NCBI GenBank assembly: GCA_028066695.1
Contig: JALCBG010000003.1
Coordinates: forward strand, 3,043-67,042
Direction of reading: 5' to 3'
Origin: Gammaproteobacteria bacterium
GTDB taxonomy: Bacteria; Pseudomonadota; Gammaproteobacteria; Arenicellales; Poriferihabitantaceae
Length of the DNA: 64,000 nucleotides
Shown here in pieces: positions 45,482-54,939 of this stretch. Within the stretch, counting starts at the first letter, position 1; every line of letters starts with the position of its first letter. A program made the position numbers and the translations under genes. The notes beneath the pieces are model-generated. The model had not been told where the DNA came from. It ran no database searches and saw only the letters and a list, made by a program, of their open reading frames with translations.

Positions 45482-46390
45482 TCAATCCAGCACAAACGCC
45501 CGCAAAAATACCCGCGCATAGTGGTCCAGCAGCAAAAACGCGAAAAGCGCGCTCAAATAGAAAATGGAATAGCCGAAAGTTTTCATCGCGTATTGATCGC
45601 CGTCGGCGCGGTAGAGGCGCGCCGCGTAATAGACAAAACCGGCGCCGAGGGCGAGCGCGCCGGCGAGATAAATGACGCCGCTCATCAGCACCAAAAACGG
45701 CACCACGGTCACCACCACCAGCAAAATGGAGTAAAGCAAAATGTGCAGTTTGGTCAGCGCGACTCCGTAGGCGACCGGCAGCATCGGCACATTGACGCGC
45801 GCGTAGTCGTCCACGCGCTTGATCGCGAGCGCCCAAAAATGCGGCGGCGTCCAAACGAAGATGATCAAAAAAAGCAGCAGCGCCTCGCCGTGCACTTCGC
45901 CGTGCACCGCGCTCCAGCCGAGCACCGGCGGCGCCGCGCCGGCCGCGCCGCCGAGCACGATATTCTGCGGCGTGGAGCGCTTCAAAAACATGCTGTAAAT
46001 CACCGCGTAACCGACCATGGAAGCGAAAGTCAGCGCGGCCGTGAGCGCGTTGACGAACAACAATAAAACCGCCATGGAAAGCGCGGCGAGGATCAGCGCA
46101 AACGCGACCGCCTGGCGGCCGTGAATGCGCCCGCGCGGCAGCGGGCGCTCGCGCGTGCGCTGCATGCGCGCGTCAATTTCCTCGTCCACCCAGTGATTTA
46201 ACGCCGCGCCGGCCGAAGCAGCCAGGCCGATTCCGAGCAGCCCCCAAAACCACGCGCGAAAAGGAATCCAGTTTTCCGTGGACAAAAACATGCCGACCAG
46301 CGCGGTGAACAAAATCAGCGCGACCACCCTCGGCTTGCAAATCTCGTAGTAATCGCGCCACTGCGCGGCGGCGCGGGCAATGGACATCAT
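45482..46390 (-). CDS. ctaB: Protoheme IX farnesyltransferase (haem O synthase)
   Basis: CtaB adds a farnesyl chain to haem b, giving haem O, the precursor of haem a for the oxidase. The 302-residue protein is a UbiA-type membrane enzyme with about nine helices. It has NHWVDEEIDARMQRTRERPLP, the Asp-rich prenyl site, near residue 65, and FVWTPPHFWALAI near 180. The start ATGATG overlaps the DUF2244 stop. ctaA, needed for haem A, is not in the window. Confidence 0.95.
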   Translation of the reverse strand: MMSIARAAAQWRDYYEICKPRVVALILFTALVGMFLSTENWIPFRAWFWGLLGIGLAASAGAALNHWVDEEIDARMQRTRERPLPRGRIHGRQAVAFALILAALSMAVLLLFVNALTAALTFASMVGYAVIYSMFLKRSTPQNIVLGGAAGAAPPVLGWSAVHGEVHGEALLLFLIIFVWTPPHFWALAIKRVDDYARVNVPMLPVAYGVALTKLHILLYSILLVVVTVVPFLVLMSGVIYLAGALALGAGFVYYAARLYRADGDQYAMKTFGYSIFYLSALFAFLLLDHYARVFLRAFVLD

Positions 46391-46875
46391 GATTGCGCCG
46401 CGCGCCGAATCGCCCGGCGCATCTTCTCCGCCAGCGCGCCGCGCTCGGCCTCGGTCAGGCAATTGCCGACTTCCACCCATTCGCGGCCGCAGCCGACCGT
46501 GAGTTTTCGCGGATGCAGCCGCGCGCGCGGCGCGCGCACCACCACGCGCGCGCTTCGCCGCGGAAAAAACCACCGCGCGTTGCGCCCGGTTTGCAGATGC
46601 CGAATCTCCACCGTGTCTTCGCGCACCAGCACTTTCTCCATGTAGTTTGCGCGCGCCAGCAGCCACCACAACGCCAGCGCGAACAGGCCCAATTCCAGCA
46701 GCATAAACGGCAGCACCATCCAAAAACCGAGCGCGACAAAACGCCACGCGATGAGTCCGCCGAGCAGCGCCAAACTCGCGCTCAGCCAGCGCCAACTGCC
46801 GTCGTTGCAGGCGCTGTTGGGGCGAATGGTGAACTCGGTGACGCTGTCGGAGGCGGGCATGCCGGGGCGCGACAT
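46387..46875 (-). CDS. DUF2244 integral membrane protein
   Basis: This protein of about 162 residues has two close membrane helices (LALLGGLIAWRFVALGFWMVLPFMLLEL) and a C-terminal domain with WVEVGNCLTEAER. The layout matches DUF2244, which is common next to cox genes in proteobacteria. The ATG at 46875 is chosen; starts at 46908 or 46905 are possible. It overlaps ctaB and is divergent from ghrA. Confidence 0.82.
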   Translation of the reverse strand: MSRPGMPASDSVTEFTIRPNSACNDGSWRWLSASLALLGGLIAWRFVALGFWMVLPFMLLELGLFALALWWLLARANYMEKVLVREDTVEIRHLQTGRNARWFFPRRSARVVVRAPRARLHPRKLTVGCGREWVEVGNCLTEAERGALAEKMRRAIRRAAQS

Positions 46876-46930
46876 GTTAATGGCAAAGTGCGGGCGGGGA
46901 AGCATCATAGCAAATCCCGGCGCGCGCGGA

Positions 46931-46936
46931 TACAAT
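46931..46936 (+). promoter_or_regulatory. Probable -10 element (TACAAT) for ghrA
   Basis: GATACAATCC, identical to the string before the reductase gene at 8052, lies 24 bases upstream of the ghrA ATG. No convincing -35 is visible. Confidence 0.4.
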
Positions 46937-46960
46937 CCAACCGCCCCGCGCCGCCCTTCC

Positions 46961-47890
46961 ATGCCCGAAACCCTGCTCATTAAAACCGACTTCCGGCGCG
47001 GCGCGGAATGGCGCGAGGCGTTCGCCGGTTTTGATGTGGAGGTGCGCGAATGGGGCGCGCCCGGCGATCCGGCCGAAATTGATTACGCGCTGGTGTGGAA
47101 GCCCAAACCGGGCGCGCTCGCCGCGTTTCCAAACTTAAAAATCATCTTCTCCATCGGCGCCGGCATTGACCACTTGCTCGGCGAAGATGTGCTGCCGCGC
47201 GGCCTGCCGGTGGTGCGCATGGTGGAGCGCGCGCTGACCGCCGGCATGACCGAATACGTGCTCTACCATGTGCTGCGCTTTCACCGCTTCATGCCGCAAT
47301 ACGAAGCCGGCCGGCGCGAAGGCGCGTGGCGCGAAATTCCGCAAACCCCGGCCTGGCGGCGGCGCGTCGGCCTGCTCGGACTCGGCGTGCTCGGCGCCGA
47401 CGCGGCGCGCGCGCTGGCCGCGCTCGGTTTTGATGTGGCCGGCTGGAGCCGCGGCGAAAAAAACATTCGCGGGGTCGCCTCGCATCACGGCGCGCGCGGC
47501 CTGCGCGAGATGCTCGCGCGCAGCGAAATTCTGGTATGCCTGCTGCCGCTGACCGCGCAGACCGAAAACATTTTGAACGCGGAAACTTTCGCGCAACTGC
47601 CGAAAGGCGCTTTCGTCATCAACGCCGCGCGCGGCGGCCACTGCATGGAAGAAGATTTGCTGGCCGCGCTGGAAAGCGGCCATTTGGCCGGCGCCGCGCT
47701 GGATGTTTTCAAAACCGAGCCGCTGGAAAAATCCAGCCCGTTGTGGCGCCACCCGCGCGTGTACATCACGCCGCACATCGCCAGCATGACCGTGCCGGCG
47801 ACCGCGGCCGAACATGTCATGGAAAACATCCGCAGATTTCGCGCCGGGCGCGAATTGACGCATCTCGCGGATTTGGCGCGGGAGTATTAA
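46961..47890 (+). CDS. ghrA: Glyoxylate/hydroxypyruvate reductase A (2-hydroxyacid dehydrogenase)
   Basis: This NAD(P)H-dependent D-2-hydroxyacid dehydrogenase of 309 residues is close in length to E. coli GhrA. It has FSIGAGIDHLL near residue 64, the Rossmann motif GLLGLGVLGADAA, and NAARGGHCMEEDLLAAL with the substrate arginine. The catalytic His is in YITPHIAS. It reduces glyoxylate and hydroxypyruvate in the cytoplasm. It is convergent with the giant secreted protein gene. Confidence 0.9.
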   Translation: MPETLLIKTDFRRGAEWREAFAGFDVEVREWGAPGDPAEIDYALVWKPKPGALAAFPNLKIIFSIGAGIDHLLGEDVLPRGLPVVRMVERALTAGMTEYVLYHVLRFHRFMPQYEAGRREGAWREIPQTPAWRRRVGLLGLGVLGADAARALAALGFDVAGWSRGEKNIRGVASHHGARGLREMLARSEILVCLLPLTAQTENILNAETFAQLPKGAFVINAARGGHCMEEDLLAALESGHLAGAALDVFKTEPLEKSSPLWRHPRVYITPHIASMTVPATAAEHVMENIRRFRAGRELTHLADLAREY

Positions 47891-47905
47891 CGCCGGCCGT
47901 CTTTT

Positions 47906-50900
47906 TTAATTGTCCGGCAACTGCTCTTCAATGCGCCGCGCGACATCTTCGGCCGCGGCCGCGCTCTGCCCCGAAGTCAACGCGTCTCCGGTTACGCCGA
48001 GAAAATAGCGAGCGATCATGACGCCGTCCGCGGCGGTGACGCCGCCGGAGTTGTCCGCATCCAAGATGCCTTCCGCTTTCGCCGCGGCAATTTTCGCGGC
48101 GATTTTTTCGGCGTCGGTGTTTTGCGCCAGGTTTTCTTCCAGTCCGGCGATCAACTCCGCGCCGCGCAACCCGAGCAAGTAGCGCGCGATGAGCAGGCCG
48201 TCGGTGGCGTCCGCGGCCGCGCTGCCGTCCACATCAAACAAAATCGGCGCCGCCGGCTGCAGCGTAACCGAGACCGTCGCGCCGAGAGGATCGATGGTGA
48301 TACCGCCGTCATGCGTGCTGCCGTCGGAGGCGTCGGTGAACGACAGGCGCAACTCCAGCGTCTCTTCGCCGTCTTCGTCATGCGCGATCAAGTAGCCGAA
48401 TTCGGCCGCGCGCGCGCCGGCGGCGATGCTGTCGGCGACGGTCAATGCGTCCGCGTCGCCGGCCGTGACGGAAGTGTTGCCGGGGCCGGGCACCAAGAAA
48501 TCCGCGGCCGAGGCTTTTCCCTCGCCGTCGCCGAATACCGGCGTCACGGTGAAACGAACATCGCGCTTCGCCGCGGCCGACAGCGTGACGCGCACGGTTA
48601 ATACCTGGCCCTCGGACGCGCGCAATCCGCCGGTTTCCAGCGCGATTTCGCCGCGGTCGTCATCTTTAATGGTCACGCGCGTCGCGCGCGGCGGCGCGAC
48701 CACCGAGCCGTCTTCGGGCGCGGTGATCAAAACTTCCAGGCGAAATTCTTCGTCGCCCTCAATCACCGCGTCATCCACCAGCGGCAGACTGACTTGCGCG
48801 CCCGGCGTGCCGGCCGGAATCGTGAATGCCATGCCGGCCGCGTCGTAATCGGCCGCATCGGCGCCGCCCGAAGTGGATGCGCGCGGCCGCAACAAACCGC
48901 GGATCGCGGCGTCATCGGCCGCGCCAACCGGGCGCGTCAGCGCGATGGTCGCCGCGCCGTCCGCTTCCGACGCGCTCAGCGCTTCAAGGCGCAGCAATTT
49001 TGCCACCGGCGTGTCGTTGCGCGCAATCGCGTAACGCGCGGTCGCGCGCGCCGACGGAATCGCCGCGCCGGCGATTTCACTCCCGTCGGCGGCGGCCGAG
49101 ACGCCGGTCAGCGCGACCACGAAAATCTCGGGGCCCTCTTCCGCCTCGTCGTCAACGATGCCGGGAATCGGAATTTCGCCGCGGGTTTCGCCCGCTTTGA
49201 TGGTCACGACCGCCGAACCGAAACTGGAAGTTTTGCCGGGCAAATCCGCCAGGTCGTCGTCATCCGCGCGCAGCGACGCGATTTCGCCCGGCGAAATTGC
49301 ATAGGTCAGCACGGCATCGGCCGGCAGCGCGGCCTCGCCGCCCTGCACATCCTCCACGCGAAAACCGAGCACGACGCCGTTCGCGCCTTCCTCCAGCAGC
49401 GCGTCGTCGTCGCCGAGCATGTCCAGCACGATGTTGCGCGCGCGCGCGACTTCGGCGCTGCGGTCGGGCGCGCCGGCGCGCGCCGGCTGCGCCGCGTCGG
49501 TCGCGAGATTTTCCAATGGAAAAATCGGCGGGCGCATCGCGGCGGTGGCGAAGCGAATCTCGCCCTCGCGCGACGGCGTGATGAGCAGCCGCTCGGCGGA
49601 AACGGCGCTGCTCTCGCCGAAAGGAATGCGCACCGGCGGCGGCACGACGCCGCCCAATTCGGCCGAGTTAAACCCGGGCGGGGACAGGCGCGGCGTCAAT
49701 TGCAGCGACGGAATGCCGAGCGTGACCGGCGCTTCGGCGCGCTCGCCGTCGGGCGCGGTCTGCAGTTGAAAAAGTTCCGCGGAAAGAAACGCGAGGGTCG
49801 GACTGCCAACGCGGAATGTGAGTATCGGCTCGCCGCCGCTGTCCACGAGCCGGTAGCGCACCTGCGTGGCGCGCGGCTCGTCGTCTTCAATGGTCAGCGT
49901 GTGCGTCGCGGTAATGTGCGCGGCGCCGGCTTTCAGCGTCTCCGCGTCCAGTTGCGCGGTGAACACCACTTCGCGCGCGGCGTCCAACTCGGAATTGTCA
50001 TGGATGCCGATCGCCGCAAAATCTTCCGCGGTGAATTCCACCGGCTTTGCAATGCGCGCGTCTTCGTCCCGCGTGAAAGCGACTTTCTTTTTCACCGTAT
50101 TTTCCCCGCCGAAAGACGCGAAAACTTCCGCGCCAAACGCCTGGTGGGTGTCGGTGCTGACGCCGAGCGAAAGCGAATACGCGCCGCTTTCCGTCTCGGC
50201 GCGCGACGCGGCCGCGTCCCGGATTTGCAGCGCGCCGCCGCCCGCGCGTTTTTGCACGGAAAAATCGCCGATGACAAAATCCTCCGCGCTTAATCCGCGC
50301 GGCGCGCCGGACTGCAGTTGAAAATTAAAAGTGGTCGCGCCGGTATCGCCGAGCGGCGCGGCCCAAATGAAATCCCGGGCATCATAACCGGGCGCGCCGG
50401 TATCGCCGCGCGACGCGAACCAAATGACATCCTGGCGCAATTCGTCCCCCTGCAAAAAACCGTCGCCGCTCGCGTCGGAAAAAATGATTTGCACTTTGCG
50501 CTCCTCGTCGGCGAAAACCAACTCGGCATTCGCGCCGACTTGCACCTCGTTGCCGATGACCGCCGAAAATTCGGGGCGGGCGCCCGGGTCGGCGACCGGC
50601 GCTTCGGAATCGCGGCCGGCAAAAGTCACTTCGGCGGCGTCGTCATCATTGATGGTTATGCGCGCGCTGTTTCGCTCCGGGTCGACGACATACCCGGCGC
50701 CGGGCGGCGCGCTGATGGTGACGGTGTATTCCTCCGAAGATTCGGTGACCGCATCGTCCACCAGCGCGTCCGGCAGCGCGACCTCGGCCGTTTCCGCCGG
50801 CAGCGGATACGGCGAATTTCCGGGAACATAATCGCCGCTCACTTCGGCGCCGGCATCGGCGTCCGACATATATGACAGCAGCAATCCGGCCGACACCGGC

Positions 50901-53900
50901 AGCGGCGGGGTGATGGTCACATTTAATTTCGCGTCGGCGAACTCGGCGCCTTCGGCGAGCGTCGCCTCGGCGCGGCTCAGCGCGACCACCGGCAATTTCG
51001 GCACGCGCGCAGACGCGCCGCCGGCCGGCAAAAATTGCGCGGCGCGCAGACCGGCCGGCAATGCGCCGCCGCGCAATTGAAAGACATGTTCGCGCGCATC
51101 GTCAACGACCGTCCACGCGCCGCTTTGCGCGCGCAATTCCTCGCCGGCGAGAACGCTGTCGTTGTCGGCGTCGGCGAACACCAGCAATTGCGGCGGCGAG
51201 TTTTCGTTCGCATAGGTCAAACTTCCGCCGGCGCCGACCGCGATGCCGGTGTCGGCGGCGCGCTCCAATTGCAAAGTCCCGGTGAAAACCGCGCCGGCGC
51301 CGGGCGCGGTTCGCGGCGCGCGCACGGCAAGGCGCGCCGCGCCGTCCGCGTCAATCGTGATGGTCGCGCGCGCGTCCAACGCGCCGGGCGCGCGCAAGCG
51401 CAACTTGAAACTCTCGCGCCCCTCCATCAACCGGTCATCGCTGCGCAACGGCACGGAGATGACAAAAGGTTTGTTGCCCTGCTGCTCGCCGGCGCTCAAT
51501 GTCAGCGGGAACGCGCTCAGCGGTTCGCGGCCGAGTTGAAAGTCGGCCGGAGACGCGCTGTTCGCGCCGGGCGCGTCATCGGCGGAAATCACCGCGGAAA
51601 CCGCGGCGCCCGCGCCGGGCGCGATCTCGCCTTCCACCATTTGTTGCGACGCGCCGCCGGACTCGCTGATGACGCGCGCGTCCCCGACCGCGAGCGCGCG
51701 CGCGGTGACTTCTATCGCCGGCGCGAACACGCTTCCATTTTGCAGCGCGCCGAAATGCGGGGTGAAAGTCGCGGTCATTTCAAAACTGCCGGCCGCGGTC
51801 GGCGTCAATGCAAACTCGCCGCTCTCCACCGACGAGCGGCGCCCGCGCAGGCGCAGCGTTTGCGGCGCGCCGGAAGACGCGCCCCATTCCGGCGGAAGTT
51901 GCGGCGAAATTTCAATCGCCTGCGACGCGGTCAGCAATTGCTCCACATCGCCGCCGGTGCTGCGCGACCCGACCACCAGCGGGCGCCCCGGCCTGACCAG
52001 TTCGGCGCGGAGTTTGACGCGGCGCTCGGCGTTCACCGCAAAAGTCGCGGCCGCGTCTCCGCTTTCCGCGTCCAGCAGCGTGATGCGCAGCACGGCGGTG
52101 TCGGCGTCAATGTCGGCGATGGTCAGCGGGAAGGCGGTGGTTTTAAATGCGCCGGTGTCGCCGGCGGTCGCGACCGCGCTGATCTCGGCGCGGCGAACGC
52201 GCGCCTCAATGAAATTGTCGGACGGTTCGCGCGTGGTCACGGTGAATACATCCGGCTGCAAATCGCCGATGGTATTGACCGTGAAAGCCGAAGGCGTGAC
52301 CGTGAAATCCGCGCCGAGCCGCGCGTCTCCGGCGCCGCCGGTGTCGCTCCATACGAACCGGGTTTCCTCGTCCAACTCGGCGATGGTGAACGGCAGCACC
52401 AAAATTTTGCCGCCGATACCGTCCTCGGGCGCGGTAACGACTTCAAACTCCTCGCTGTCATCGGCGACTATGTTGATGGCAAATTCCAGCGAGATTGCGC
52501 CGCCGCGCGTTTCGTCGGTCGCGGTATAAGTGACCGTGCCGCGCCCGGCGCGGCTCGGCATTCCGCTGACAATGTCGCCGGCGAAACGCAAGCCGTCCGG
52601 CAGGCCGTGAATTTCGGCGCGGAAATTTCCGCTGCCGCCGCGCGCCGCCGGCAATTGCAGCGTTACCGCATCGTTAACCGTGTATTCGCGGTCGGAAACG
52701 CGCGACGCAAAATACGCGCCGTCGGTGACTTCCATTTCAAAGGGCCACACGCCGACCAGCCCGCGCGAATCGCGCGCGCGCCAGCGCAATGCGCGCTTAA
52801 CTGCAACCGCATTCGGCGCGCCGCGAATGCGCCGCAGCGCGGTATCCACGCTCAGCCCGGCCGGCAGCGCGCCGTCCAGGCTGTATGCAAAAGGCGCGAC
52901 TCCCGAAGAGGCCGAGGCCAGCGGCAGCGACACATTCTCGCCGGCGTTCAAACGAAACGGCGCGTCCGGCGGCGGCCGGGTAAACGACAGCGCCGAATCC
53001 ACGCGCATGCCAAAACTCAGCGAGGCGCGGCCGCCGCCGGGCGCGGTCGCGGTATAGGTGAACATTTGAAACCCCGAAGGGGCCTCGGGCGTGCCGGACA
53101 ATTCGCGCGTGCTCGGATTGAAACGCAGCCCCGGCGGCAGCGCCGGCGTCAGCGCGTATTGCAGGCCGCTCGCGCCTCTCGCGGCCGGCAGCCGAAACGC
53201 GCGAATCGGCACGCCCACATGAAAAGTGCGGCGGGGGGTTTGCGCCGCGCCGAAAGTTACGCCGCTGAGAATTTGGAAACGAATCCGGTCGCGCGCGCGC
53301 TCGTCCCCGGCGGCCGCCTCGTGCCAGAAAAAGTGATTGGCGAGCGCCTCGGTCGGAGAGCCGACCAGCGCGTTCGCCGAGGCGACAAAAGTCAGCCCCG
53401 GCAGCGACGGCGGCGCGCCGCGCGGGTGCAGCCGCGTGAACGAATAAGCGACCTCGCGCGCGCCGGCGTAGTAGCCGGGCAGCGGGTCATTGACCGCGGC
53501 GCCGACCGTGTAGACGCGCGGCGGCTGCGGCGCGGTGTAGCGGTGAAGCGGCGTGCGCGACCAGTCGCTGAGGCGGACGCCGCCGGACGCGGCCGCGACC
53601 TGCACTTCGTGCGCCGTGCCGGCGGTGGCGCCGATGTCCATGGCGCGCGTCGCCGCGGTGAGTTCGCGGCCGTCGGCGCCGCCGGGGTTTGCCCATGCAT
53701 CGGGCGTCGACGCCGGCCGCCAGCGCAGGCGGTAATGCGTGAATTTTCCGGCGCTGTCCGCCGGCGGCTGCCAGGTGACGCGGGTGGCCGCGGCCGACAC
53801 ATTAATGTTCACGCGTTGCGGCGGATTCAGCGCGGGCGTCACCACGATGCGAACCTGCAACTCGGCGCTTTCGCCGTCGGCGTCGGTCGCGGTCAGCGTC

Positions 53901-54817
53901 GCTTGGGTCGTCCCCGGCGCGCTCGGCGTGCCGGAAAGTTCGCGCGTGGCCGCGTCAACCCGCATGCCCGGCGGCGGCGCAAAAGCAAAACGCACCGGCG
54001 CATCGCCGCCTGCCGTGGGCAAAACATGCGGCGGGTCAATCGCCCCGCCGGCCGGAAAAGTCAGCGACGGCGGCGGGGTTGTGGAGTAGTCGGGGAGGTT
54101 GTTGGGTCGGGGCGTTCCGGACCGGCCCTCGCTCCACGATCCTCGCGCGACGCGGTTGACCGCGGAAACTTGCACATCGTGCGACTCGCTCGGCAGGCCG
54201 GTGATGGTGTAAGTGCGGACGCCGGGGGCGAAGCGGATGCCGTTTTGATTTTCGCCGCTCCACATCGCGCCGGCTTTTTTCAATTTCCAGCGCAGCCGGT
54301 AACCGCTCAAAAGCGCGCCGCCGGTTTCCTCGGGCGCATTCCACGACGCGGTCAGCCGGCCGCGCCCTCTCACCAATTTGTTCAGGCCCGGCTTTCCCGG
54401 CTTGGTCGCCGGCGCCGCGGTTTGCTCGGCCGACCATTCGCCGGCGCCTTCCACATTGACCGCCGCGACTTGCACGGTGTAGGCCGCGCCGGTGGTCAAC
54501 TCTCTGATGGTGTGGCTGTTGCCGCTCGCCGATTCGCCGGCCGCGCCGTTTTCGTTGAGCCAGTCGCCGCCGAGTTTCCAGCGGATTTTGTAGCCGCTGA
54601 TCGCCGAGCCGCCGTTATCCGCCGGCGCATTCCAAGATGCCGCGATGCGCCCGCTGCCGGCTTTCGCCGAGGCCGATTCGCCGTTCAGCACGACATTCGC
54701 CGGTGCGCCCGGCAGCGCGCCCAGCGCCGGCGCGGACAAAAATGCCGCCAGCAACGCCGGCGCGCAACGCCGCAAAAGCGCGCATATCTGCGGTGGGGGG
54801 GACAACGCGTCTGTCAT
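47906..54817 (-). CDS. Giant secreted multidomain protein (FnIII, Ig-like, Calx-beta-like, dockerin-like; 2303 aa)
   Basis: This is a predicted surface or extracellular adhesin-type protein. A signal peptide ends near LSAPALGALP. Domains in order, approximately: two FnIII (35-230), a putative Ig/cadherin-like domain with RELSGTPSAPGTTQA (240-335), a third FnIII (340-430), and several putative Ig domains with RELSGTPEAPSG-type motifs (430-800). A long acidic stretch follows, with several Calx-beta-like repeats recognisable by DDAVIEGDEEF and TIKDDD or TINDDD (about 1100-2180). The C-terminal double EF-hand module has DGLLIARYLLGLRG and DGVMIARYFLGVTG. The start at 54817 has a consensus GGAGG. 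The many aspartates suggest calcium-stiffened rods. No sortase, autotransporter or type I C-terminal signal is obvious, so the export route is unknown. Confidence 0.88.
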   Translation of the reverse strand: MTDALSPPPQICALLRRCAPALLAAFLSAPALGALPGAPANVVLNGESASAKAGSGRIAASWNAPADNGGSAISGYKIRWKLGGDWLNENGAAGESASGNSHTIRELTTGAAYTVQVAAVNVEGAGEWSAEQTAAPATKPGKPGLNKLVRGRGRLTASWNAPEETGGALLSGYRLRWKLKKAGAMWSGENQNGIRFAPGVRTYTITGLPSESHDVQVSAVNRVARGSWSEGRSGTPRPNNLPDYSTTPPPSLTFPAGGAIDPPHVLPTAGGDAPVRFAFAPPPGMRVDAATRELSGTPSAPGTTQATLTATDADGESAELQVRIVVTPALNPPQRVNINVSAAATRVTWQPPADSAGKFTHYRLRWRPASTPDAWANPGGADGRELTAATRAMDIGATAGTAHEVQVAAASGGVRLSDWSRTPLHRYTAPQPPRVYTVGAAVNDPLPGYYAGAREVAYSFTRLHPRGAPPSLPGLTFVASANALVGSPTEALANHFFWHEAAAGDERARDRIRFQILSGVTFGAAQTPRRTFHVGVPIRAFRLPAARGASGLQYALTPALPPGLRFNPSTRELSGTPEAPSGFQMFTYTATAPGGGRASLSFGMRVDSALSFTRPPPDAPFRLNAGENVSLPLASASSGVAPFAYSLDGALPAGLSVDTALRRIRGAPNAVAVKRALRWRARDSRGLVGVWPFEMEVTDGAYFASRVSDREYTVNDAVTLQLPAARGGSGNFRAEIHGLPDGLRFAGDIVSGMPSRAGRGTVTYTATDETRGGAISLEFAINIVADDSEEFEVVTAPEDGIGGKILVLPFTIAELDEETRFVWSDTGGAGDARLGADFTVTPSAFTVNTIGDLQPDVFTVTTREPSDNFIEARVRRAEISAVATAGDTGAFKTTAFPLTIADIDADTAVLRITLLDAESGDAAATFAVNAERRVKLRAELVRPGRPLVVGSRSTGGDVEQLLTASQAIEISPQLPPEWGASSGAPQTLRLRGRRSSVESGEFALTPTAAGSFEMTATFTPHFGALQNGSVFAPAIEVTARALAVGDARVISESGGASQQMVEGEIAPGAGAAVSAVISADDAPGANSASPADFQLGREPLSAFPLTLSAGEQQGNKPFVISVPLRSDDRLMEGRESFKLRLRAPGALDARATITIDADGAARLAVRAPRTAPGAGAVFTGTLQLERAADTGIAVGAGGSLTYANENSPPQLLVFADADNDSVLAGEELRAQSGAWTVVDDAREHVFQLRGGALPAGLRAAQFLPAGGASARVPKLPVVALSRAEATLAEGAEFADAKLNVTITPPLPVSAGLLLSYMSDADAGAEVSGDYVPGNSPYPLPAETAEVALPDALVDDAVTESSEEYTVTISAPPGAGYVVDPERNSARITINDDDAAEVTFAGRDSEAPVADPGARPEFSAVIGNEVQVGANAELVFADEERKVQIIFSDASGDGFLQGDELRQDVIWFASRGDTGAPGYDARDFIWAAPLGDTGATTFNFQLQSGAPRGLSAEDFVIGDFSVQKRAGGGALQIRDAAASRAETESGAYSLSLGVSTDTHQAFGAEVFASFGGENTVKKKVAFTRDEDARIAKPVEFTAEDFAAIGIHDNSELDAAREVVFTAQLDAETLKAGAAHITATHTLTIEDDEPRATQVRYRLVDSGGEPILTFRVGSPTLAFLSAELFQLQTAPDGERAEAPVTLGIPSLQLTPRLSPPGFNSAELGGVVPPPVRIPFGESSAVSAERLLITPSREGEIRFATAAMRPPIFPLENLATDAAQPARAGAPDRSAEVARARNIVLDMLGDDDALLEEGANGVVLGFRVEDVQGGEAALPADAVLTYAISPGEIASLRADDDDLADLPGKTSSFGSAVVTIKAGETRGEIPIPGIVDDEAEEGPEIFVVALTGVSAAADGSEIAGAAIPSARATARYAIARNDTPVAKLLRLEALSASEADGAATIALTRPVGAADDAAIRGLLRPRASTSGGADAADYDAAGMAFTIPAGTPGAQVSLPLVDDAVIEGDEEFRLEVLITAPEDGSVVAPPRATRVTIKDDDRGEIALETGGLRASEGQVLTVRVTLSAAAKRDVRFTVTPVFGDGEGKASAADFLVPGPGNTSVTAGDADALTVADSIAAGARAAEFGYLIAHDEDGEETLELRLSFTDASDGSTHDGGITIDPLGATVSVTLQPAAPILFDVDGSAAADATDGLLIARYLLGLRGAELIAGLEENLAQNTDAEKIAAKIAAAKAEGILDADNSGGVTAADGVMIARYFLGVTGDALTSGQSAAAAEDVARRIEEQLPDN

Positions 54818-54873
54818 GTTCGCCTCCTGGGGTCCGTATCCTAATCGGTTAATGCATCACCGGCGGCGCAAAG

Positions 54874-54879
54874 TGTCAA
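54874..54879 (-). promoter_or_regulatory. Possible -35 element (TTGACA) for the giant secreted protein
   Basis: A consensus TTGACA on the minus strand lies 56 bases before the ATG at 54817. With a 17-base spacer the -10 would be TGCATT, which is weak, so only the -35 is convincing. Confidence 0.35.
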
Positions 54880-54939
54880 AATCTTTCCGCGGAAATGTTG
54901 TGCGAAAACCCACTTTTGGCCGGTTTTTTCATGGGTTTT

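Noticed and set aside
51035-54844. Plus-strand open frame of 1269 codons opposite the giant secreted protein
   Set aside because: The translation is low-complexity Arg/Ala/Gly with no signal peptide or motif; the minus-strand gene has domains and a ribosome site.
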